A stretch of DNA of 64,000 bases, taken from assembly GCA_015066045.1 (NCBI GenBank), contig SVPD01000005.1, positions 1-64,000 of the forward strand, in the 5' to 3' direction. This DNA is from Oscillospiraceae bacterium (GTDB lineage: Bacteria; Bacillota; Clostridia; Oscillospirales; Acutalibacteraceae). This document shows positions 57,322 to 64,000 of this stretch, piece by piece (position 1 is the first letter of the stretch; every line of letters starts with the position of its first letter). The position numbers and the translations under genes are program-made. The notes under the pieces were generated by a model, which saw only the letters and a program-made list of their open reading frames with translations, had not been told where the DNA came from and ran no database searches.

Positions 57322-60300
57322 TTATGCTTTCTTTACTGCGAGAGTGATTTCAGCGTCACCGATTGCTACGGTTTTGGTAAGGTCTGCTGCGATTTCTTCA
57401 CCGAAGAGAAGGTCATCGGCCAGAAGCTCGTTTGCCATATGGTCCTTGCTTTCCTTAAGAGCGGTGAGAACTGCCTCGTCTGCGGTGCTGAGAGACATAA
57501 CTACTCTCTGCTCTACCTCGTAGCCTGCTTCCTTACGGATGAGCTGGCACTGACGGATAACGTCACGGACGGTGCCTTCCTTGATAAGCTCCTCTGTAAG
57601 AACCACATCGAGACCGATTACGGTACCCTCCTGACCTTCGGCGGAAACGATACCCTCCTTGGTCTTTGACATTACGGTGAAGATGCTGCCGTCATAAGCC
57701 TCATCAAAGCCCTTTACGAGCACCTGCTCACCGGCCTTTACCTTGGCAGTGTATTCAGCCATTTCTTCCTTGGTGGCAGCCTCAAGAGCCTGCTTCATTT
57801 TGTTTACGTTCTGTTTGAGAACGGCACCTGCTACCTTGAAGTTTACTGCGAGGTAATTGTCCTCGAGAGCGCTGCTGTCGGTGATGTATTCGAGAGCTTT
57901 TATGTTAAGCTCGTCGAGTATATTCTTTTCGTAAACCTTGATTTTATCTGTCTTATCTGTTTCAGCACAGACAAAGAGCTTGGAAAGAGGCTGCCTTACC
58001 TTTATCTGATGCTCGTTACGCAGCTTAAGAGCTACTGCGATAACGTCACGGGCAAAGGCAGTGTCAGCGATGATGCCGTCATCCTCGAAGCCCTCTAAAA
58101 CTGCGGGCCAGTCGCTGAGATGAACTGAAAGCTCACTGGAGGGGAGAACTCTTCTGGTGAGATTCTGCCAGATGCTTTCTGTCATAAAGGGAATGATGGG
58201 AGCCATTACCTTGACACAGGTGTTGAGTGCGTTGAAAAGTGTCCAGTAGGCTATCATCTTATCGCTTTCGTCGCCGGTCTTCCAGAAGCGGCGGCGGTTG
58301 GTTCTGATGTACCAGTTTGAGATGTCGTCTACGAATACCTCGAAGTCCTTGATAACATTGTAGGCCTTGTAGTCATCCATCTGGGCGGTTGCCTTTTTGA
58401 TGAAATCGTTAGTTCTTACTACGAGCCATCTGTCTGTTACGGTCATTTTGCTCTTATCGGGTGTATAGCCTTCAAAGTTAGGCTTGTCGATACGGGCATA
58501 GGTTTCAAAGAAGGTGTAGATGTTCCAGAAGGAGAGAAGCTTTCTTCTGGCCTCGTCGCCAAGATTGAAGCCGAAGCGTACATCGTTTGCTACGGGGCCG
58601 CCTGCATAAAGGTAACGGACGGTGTCTGCACCGATTTTTTCAGCTGCCTCGTCAAATCTTATCATAAAGCCGGTCTTTGAGAATTTTTCACCGCTTTCCT
58701 GAACCACGCTGGAGTGGCAGAGAACTCTTTCATAGGGAGCTCTGTCCTCGAGAACGGTGCTCATAAAGAGGAGTGAATAGAACCAAAGACGAACCTGCTC
58801 ACGCATTTCTACTACCCATTCTGCGGGGAAGTTCTTTTTCCATTCTTCCTTGTCGGTGAAATAACCTGTGGTGGAGAAGGGAACGATACCTGCATCGAGC
58901 CATACGTCACCGACGTCGGTGATTCTCTTTACGTTGCTGCCGCATTTGGGGCATCTGATTTCTACCTCATCTATCCAAGGTCTGTGAAGCTCGGGCAGAG
59001 CATCCACCTTAGCGGGATCCACTGCGAGGCTCTTAAGCTCGTCGAGGGAGCCTACCACGTGTACGTTACCGCAGTCCTCACAAACATAGAAGGGGAGAGG
59101 CATACCGTAATATCTTTTACGGGAGATGTTCCAGTTGCCCATATTGTTAAGCCAGTCGAGCATTCTTTTGCCGTTTGATTCGGGCTCCCATTTAACGCTC
59201 ATAGCGTTTCTGATAAGTCTGGGCTTAAGCTCGCTCGTTTCGATGAACCAGGAGGGAACGAGTCTGTAAATGAGCTCCTCCTTACATCTCCAGCATACGG
59301 GGTAGGAGTGCTCGTGAGGCTTAACGAGATAAAGCTTATCTCTCTGCCTGAGCTCCTCGAATACCTCGTCAGCGATGGTCTTTGAGTTTTTGCCGGTGAA
59401 GAAGCCGAAGCCCTTAAGGAAGATACCCATATCGTCTACGGGCATAATTTCGGGAAGGCCGAGTCTTTTACCGAGCTCGTTATCCTCTGCACCGCATCCG
59501 GGAGCGATGTGAACTACGCCTGTACCTTCTTCGGCGTCTACATCCTCCCAGGCTACTATCTTATGCTCGAAGCCCTGTTGAGCCTCCAGCTCGGGGAAGC
59601 AGGTGTCGTATTTTTTACCTACGAGCTCCTCGCCCTTGAACATACGGAGAACCTCGAGCTTGTCGTCACCGAGATATTTGATGGCGTTTTTAGCGAGAAT
59701 AAGAGTTTTCTCGTCGCTCTTTACCTTAACCTCTACATAGTCGATTTCGGGATTGACTGCGAGAGCTACGTTAGAGGAAAGAGTCCAGGGTGTGGTGGTC
59801 CATACGATGATTTTACTGTCTGTGCCTTCGATGGGAAGCTTGAAGAAAACAGAGTTATGAGTAACGGTCTTATAGGAGCCTGTCATTTCGTGCTCGGAAA
59901 GGGAGGTACCGCAGCGGGGACACCAGGGCATAGGCTTATATTCTCTTTTGATCCAGCCGTTTTCGTCGCAGGTCTTAAGGAAATGCCAGATGCTGGTGAT
60001 GTTAAGGTCTGTGTTTGTGTAGTAGGAGTTATCCCACTGCATCCACTGACCGAGTCTCTTTGACTGCTCGGTGATAACACCTGAGTACTGCTTTACACGG
60101 TCTACACAGTTCTTTGTGAATTTATCGATGCCGTAATCCTCGATGTCCTTCTTTGACTCGAAGCCGAGCTCCTTTTCTACACCGACCTCTACCCAGAGTC
60201 CCTGACTGTCGAAGCCGTTCTGGCAGCGGCAGGAGTAGCCTCTCATAGACTTATATCTGATGAAGGTATCCTTGAGGGTACGTCCCCAGGCGTGGTGGAT

Positions 60301-60462
60301 ACCCATAGGGTTGTTTGCCGTGATAGGTCCGTCGATGAAACGGAAGCGGGGCTTGTCTTTATTTTTTTCTGTACGCTTATTGTAGCAATCGTTATCTTCC
60401 CAGAACTTCAGAACTTCATGTTCCATGTCGATAAAACTGTTGCTTTTTTCGATTTCTGCCAT
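57322..60462 (-). CDS. ileS: Isoleucyl-tRNA synthetase
   Basis: GPITANNPMGIHHAWGRTLKD, KFSKTGFMI (KMSKS-type), zinc-binding C-terminal domains. Confidence 0.95.
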   Translation of the reverse strand: MAEIEKSNSFIDMEHEVLKFWEDNDCYNKRTEKNKDKPRFRFIDGPITANNPMGIHHAWGRTLKDTFIRYKSMRGYSCRCQNGFDSQGLWVEVGVEKELGFESKKDIEDYGIDKFTKNCVDRVKQYSGVITEQSKRLGQWMQWDNSYYTNTDLNITSIWHFLKTCDENGWIKREYKPMPWCPRCGTSLSEHEMTGSYKTVTHNSVFFKLPIEGTDSKIIVWTTTPWTLSSNVALAVNPEIDYVEVKVKSDEKTLILAKNAIKYLGDDKLEVLRMFKGEELVGKKYDTCFPELEAQQGFEHKIVAWEDVDAEEGTGVVHIAPGCGAEDNELGKRLGLPEIMPVDDMGIFLKGFGFFTGKNSKTIADEVFEELRQRDKLYLVKPHEHSYPVCWRCKEELIYRLVPSWFIETSELKPRLIRNAMSVKWEPESNGKRMLDWLNNMGNWNISRKRYYGMPLPFYVCEDCGNVHVVGSLDELKSLAVDPAKVDALPELHRPWIDEVEIRCPKCGSNVKRITDVGDVWLDAGIVPFSTTGYFTDKEEWKKNFPAEWVVEMREQVRLWFYSLLFMSTVLEDRAPYERVLCHSSVVQESGEKFSKTGFMIRFDEAAEKIGADTVRYLYAGGPVANDVRFGFNLGDEARRKLLSFWNIYTFFETYARIDKPNFEGYTPDKSKMTVTDRWLVVRTNDFIKKATAQMDDYKAYNVIKDFEVFVDDISNWYIRTNRRRFWKTGDESDKMIAYWTLFNALNTCVKVMAPIIPFMTESIWQNLTRRVLPSSELSVHLSDWPAVLEGFEDDGIIADTAFARDVIAVALKLRNEHQIKVRQPLSKLFVCAETDKTDKIKVYEKNILDELNIKALEYITDSSALEDNYLAVNFKVAGAVLKQNVNKMKQALEAATKEEMAEYTAKVKAGEQVLVKGFDEAYDGSIFTVMSKTKEGIVSAEGQEGTVIGLDVVLTEELIKEGTVRDVIRQCQLIRKEAGYEVEQRVVMSLSTADEAVLTALKESKDHMANELLADDLLFGEEIAADLTKTVAIGDAEITLAVKKA

Positions 60463-60711
60463 AGTTCTTTTCCTCCGTAGATTTTTTAGGTATCATAAAA
60501 AACACGATACCAGTTTACATACTCAATTAGTATACAATAATATATGAAATTTTGCAATAAGTTTGGGAAAGTTTATGAGGGAATTTTTCTGATTTTTTAC
60601 CTCTTTTTATTACGGAAAGATAAATAATAAGTTAAATTTACGCAAGAAGTCTTGACTGGGAGGAAAAAAAGAGTATCATCGACAGTGTAAGAATAAAAAA
60701 GGAGGTGTAGA

Positions 60712-60852
60712 ATGAACAAACCGAGGAGAATAATTTCCATATTTCTGACGGCCGTGATGATGCTCACCTTCGCAGTAGCAGCCGTAGCCGCAGACGACGA
60801 AACAGACCTTAAGGATGTAAGAAAGATTATCAGTATCAGTGAATATAAATAA
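60712..60852 (+). CDS. 46-aa secreted small peptide (not in ORF track)
   Basis: Promoter-like TTGACT-N17-TATCAT, AAGGAGGTG RBS; MNKPRRIISIFLTAVMMLTFAVAAVAADDETDLKDVRKIISISEYK. Confidence 0.6.
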   Translation: MNKPRRIISIFLTAVMMLTFAVAAVAADDETDLKDVRKIISISEYK

Positions 60853-60903
60853 CAGACGGGAGAGTGGTGAAAGCTGCTCTTCTTTTTTGACAAGAGAGAA
60901 AAA

Positions 60904-60930
60904 CACTCGTCGGCGAAGAGCTGACGAGTG
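60904..60930. terminator. Bidirectional hairpin terminator
   Basis: CACTCGTC ggcgaagagct GACGAGTG between convergent genes. Confidence 0.6.
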
Positions 60931-60936
60931 ATATTT

Positions 60937-62232
60937 TTATACTGTTACGGATGAGCTATAGCTTAAATTATACTGTGTGCCTGCTTCATTTTTTACTATA
61001 CCGGTGGGAATGGTGAAGGAAATACTATCACCTGAATTAATGGACTGTTCGGGAACGGTTATTTTTATTTCGTAAATTCCGTTGCTTTTCTTTGAAGGAA
61101 CGGAGCAGGTTGCTGAGGTGGTAAGAGCAGTTCCGTTTACTTTAAGAGTTATATTCTGACTTGCTGCTACGAAATTACCGTCCCAATTTATCGGATCAAC
61201 TTCGATGAAAATTACACCGCCGCCGTAGCCGTAGGAGTTTACTTTGAGCGAAACGGGCTCTGCAGCTTTGTTTGAAGATGATGCTTCAGGAACGGTGGTA
61301 GTAACATTTGCTTCTGTTGAGTCTGATACAAGAATATACTTACTGCTGTAATAGGCCTTTTTGCCCGGCTTTGTCAGCGCTCTTACACCGAAAATATAGG
61401 ATGTGTCCGCAGAAAGTTTACCTATGGTAACGGTGGTATTTTTTGTACTGCTGATAAGAGTTGACCACTTGCCTTTTTTGGTGTTGTATTTATAAACGGC
61501 ATAGGCAGTGGCACCCTTTGCCTTTTTCCAGTTAAGGGTAACGGTGTCTGCGGTTTTGCTCTTTACCTTAAGAGAAGAAATATTATCGGGATTTACCGTT
61601 ACGGACACCTTCGCATAAGAAACCGAAAGAGAGGCTTTCTTGCCGTTTTTATAGTAGGCCTTTACTGCGAATTTATAGGTTTTGCCTGCTTCAAGCTTCT
61701 TGAACGATGCTTTTAGTGAGGTGGTTCTTTTTATTTCCGAATATTTCTTTTCGGAGGAGTTGTATTGGTAAATCACATAGCCTGTGGCACCTTTTGTCTT
61801 CTTCCATTCCAGGGTTGCGGTTTTTCCGTTGATACTGCCCTTAAGACCGCTTACCTTTTTCGGTGCGGTGAGTACGGAAATATCCTTTGTCTTTTTTGCC
61901 CATACCTTTTTCTTGCCGTTTTTGCCGTAGGCCTTGACACGGTAGGTGTACTTTTTACCCGCTTTAAGAGAGTCTATTTTACAGGTGGTGGATGTAACCG
62001 TAGCTACGGTTTTCCATTTCTTACCGCTTTTTACGGAAATCTGATAGCCCTTGGCGTTTTTTGCCTTGCTCCATTTGAGTGTTGCCGTGGAGGAGGTGGC
62101 GGTAGCCTTAAGCTTGGAGACTGTTCCTACGGTACCCTTTGCCGCTGTTACGCTTACCGAAAGGCAAAGAGCGATAAGCAGTACGGAAAGAGCGGCAGTG
62201 AAGGCTTGTATGATTTTTCTGTTCATAGTCAC
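60937..62232 (-). CDS. Secreted multi-FN3 domain protein
   Basis: Signal peptide; repeated FN3 units (TATLKWSKAKNAKGYQISVKSGKKWKTV; TATLEWKKTKGATGYVIYQYN; TVTLNWKKAKGATAYAVYKYN). Confidence 0.85.
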   Translation of the reverse strand: MTMNRKIIQAFTAALSVLLIALCLSVSVTAAKGTVGTVSKLKATATSSTATLKWSKAKNAKGYQISVKSGKKWKTVATVTSTTCKIDSLKAGKKYTYRVKAYGKNGKKKVWAKKTKDISVLTAPKKVSGLKGSINGKTATLEWKKTKGATGYVIYQYNSSEKKYSEIKRTTSLKASFKKLEAGKTYKFAVKAYYKNGKKASLSVSYAKVSVTVNPDNISSLKVKSKTADTVTLNWKKAKGATAYAVYKYNTKKGKWSTLISSTKNTTVTIGKLSADTSYIFGVRALTKPGKKAYYSSKYILVSDSTEANVTTTVPEASSSNKAAEPVSLKVNSYGYGGGVIFIEVDPINWDGNFVAASQNITLKVNGTALTTSATCSVPSKKSNGIYEIKITVPEQSINSGDSISFTIPTGIVKNEAGTQYNLSYSSSVTV

Positions 62233-62333
62233 ACTTCCTTTTTTTCTTTCTCCATTATATTCCTAAAAAACATAAAAAGCAAGATGAAAATGAAATCAGG
62301 GGGCAGTTCAAATTGCTCCCTGATTGTACTTAT

Positions 62334-63764
62334 TTATTTCATCGTTATATACCCAGCCTGACCGACACATTTCTGTCCTTCCTCCGATAAAATCCACTTA
62401 AGGAACTCTCCCGCTCTTTCACCTTCATCTTCCTTTCTGATAACACCGTAGTAGTTTGTGGTGTAGGGATAGCTTCCGTTTCTTATGTTTTCGTCGGTGG
62501 GATAAATGCCCTCTACGGCTATAGTCTTGATTTCATCGTTTTTATAAAGGTTATCGATGTAGTAGCGGTAGGTGTAGCCGAGACTTGCGGTTTGGTTTTC
62601 ATATTCTGCTACCGCATCCACTAATGCACCCATTCCCTCTACTACCTTGATTTCTATGGGATCTATCATATCCGCTCCGCCCATAATCAGTCTCTCCATA
62701 GCCGTCTGACTGCCGGAATTCTTTTCTCTCTGAAAGGCACGGATTTTTTCGTTGTTGCCGCCTACATCCCTCCAGTTTTTAATCTTGCCCGAGTAAATGT
62801 CCTTCACCTGCTGAACGGTAAGGCTTTCCACGGGGTTGTCCTTATGGGTGATGAAAACGAAGGCGTCGTAGCAGACGGGCTCGAGCAGCAATTCCACTCC
62901 TGCAGCCTTTGCCGTTTCCAGCTCATCATCCGACGGGTGTGTGGCTATAACCAGATCTATCGGCTCTCTTTTATAAGAGACCATATATTTTCCGTCGTAT
63001 GTGAAGCAGCCGTAAAGGTCATCTCTTTCCGTGATAAGGTTTTCATAGGCGTAGTGCGTGGTGGAAAAATCCACGAAATCACGGACATTTTCGTCGTCGA
63101 AGCCCAGATGCTGCCGAGCGAACTCCATAGCCATAGGCACGCAGACAGTCGAGCCGTCTGTTTCGGGGAAGGTCCTGCCTGTACTGTACTGCCGTACCCA
63201 TCCGTTTTCGTCGGTTTCTTCGGCTATTTCTCCGAGGGTAAAGGGTGAATTATTTACTATTTGCTTCCAGCCCTCCTGCCTTTCAATTATCTGATTTATG
63301 GCACCCCAGGAGGAGGTGCGGTCAGCAGTGCCGACCACCAATTCCGTATATTCACGGTACAGGGCTTCTGTGTTTGAGGAAACGAAAAAGAAGCAGCCAC
63401 AGAGCACGAGTGAAAGCGGAATGAGCCTGTATTTTTTCAGCCTGATAAAATCGATGAGCAAAAATCCTGCTCTGAAGGCAAGAAATACAAGGGCGTAGGT
63501 AATAAGCAAAAAATAATTGTCAGGATAAATCAGGTCGTAAACAATCGCAGCGAGTGACAAAAACACAATGCAGAAGAAAAAGGAAAGGGGCTTTACCTTC
63601 GTAAATACAGAAATAATTACTTCCGCTACATACATTACTGCAGAAAAGATAAACCAGAGAAGATACTCGTCGTAAAATTCGCTCATCAGCATTAAAGCAC
63701 CAAAGGCATAAGCGGCGGTAAATAAAATGACCGCACCTGTCTTTTTTATCTTTTCCTTCATCAT
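62334..63764 (-). CDS. Membrane-anchored PstS-like substrate-binding protein
   Basis: N-terminal ~4 TM segments, then PBP: VQQVKDIYSGKIKNWRDVGGNNEKIRAFQREKNSGSQTAMERLIMGG. Confidence 0.82.
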   Translation of the reverse strand: MMKEKIKKTGAVILFTAAYAFGALMLMSEFYDEYLLWFIFSAVMYVAEVIISVFTKVKPLSFFFCIVFLSLAAIVYDLIYPDNYFLLITYALVFLAFRAGFLLIDFIRLKKYRLIPLSLVLCGCFFFVSSNTEALYREYTELVVGTADRTSSWGAINQIIERQEGWKQIVNNSPFTLGEIAEETDENGWVRQYSTGRTFPETDGSTVCVPMAMEFARQHLGFDDENVRDFVDFSTTHYAYENLITERDDLYGCFTYDGKYMVSYKREPIDLVIATHPSDDELETAKAAGVELLLEPVCYDAFVFITHKDNPVESLTVQQVKDIYSGKIKNWRDVGGNNEKIRAFQREKNSGSQTAMERLIMGGADMIDPIEIKVVEGMGALVDAVAEYENQTASLGYTYRYYIDNLYKNDEIKTIAVEGIYPTDENIRNGSYPYTTNYYGVIRKEDEGERAGEFLKWILSEEGQKCVGQAGYITMK

Positions 63765-63943
63765 AAAATCAGCTCCTTTACTCTTTCATTTTAGCTTATA
63801 AAGCATTTTTTTACAATAGAAAAGGAATGGATGTAAGAAAAACTTAAGATATGGGGTTGACTTGTTTTCTCTCTTGACCAACCTCTTTTTTCGTGGTATT
63901 ATATACTGTAAATATTTTATTTCAGACCGAAAGAGGTGAAAGT

Positions 63944-64000
63944 ATGATTACCCGCATTACCCTCAGCACAGAGGAAACGGAGGAGTTTGCCTCCCGTTTG
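63944..64000 (+). CDS. Partial CDS, possibly TsaE N-terminus
   Basis: MITRITLSTEETEEFASRL after gaaagaggtgaaagt; truncated by window end. Confidence 0.4.
   Translation, partial: MITRITLSTEETEEFASRL

Noticed and set aside
60463-60660. T-box leader for ileS
   Set aside because: No recognizable T-box sequence (TGGNACCGCG-like) or specifier hairpin upstream of the start codon
1-64000. CRISPR array
   Set aside because: No regularly spaced direct repeats of 23-40 nt seen; the repeats found are TIR, tRNA-fragment or terminator types

Overview
The window is a chromosomal segment that looks like a spore-forming Clostridia/Oscillospiraceae-type genome (inferred from spoVA genes, Rnf, FN3 secreted proteins and gene order; no marker gene was searched). 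The backbone carries a YeiH/LysR pair, two tRNA-Ser genes, a spoVAC-spoVAD-spoVAE operon, a two-component system, an amino-acid ABC transporter, a heterodimeric ABC exporter, mgtE, a complete glucuronate catabolic cluster (GPH symporter, kdgK, KDPG aldolase, SDR, uxuA, uxaC) divergent from a GH3 glycosidase, a full rnfCDGEAB operon with apbE/NusG-II/Gx-transporter genes, proS, ileS and FN3-domain secreted proteins. The main discovery is an AT-rich ~11.8 kb Tn4451-like integrative/mobilizable element (5327..17125) inserted in the coding sequence of spoVAD. It carries a large serine recombinase, TnpV-like protein, MobA/MobC-like proteins, a RecQ-phosphoribosyltransferase + DprA-like pair, an AAA/DUF4143 ATPase, a peptidase-E-like protein and an HD-like protein. 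Joining its ends at a shared GG dinucleotide restores a 343-codon in-frame spoVAD, and the reconstructed attP has 25-nt imperfect inverted arms. This makes it a skin-like sporulation-gene intervening-element candidate. Other observations: two tandem, unannotated 49-aa amphipathic peptides; a 57-aa membrane mini-ORF coupled within the spoVA operon; a leader peptide upstream of mgtE; a small secreted peptide; a perfect four-way-junction DNA/RNA fold; and a MITE-like repeat family.
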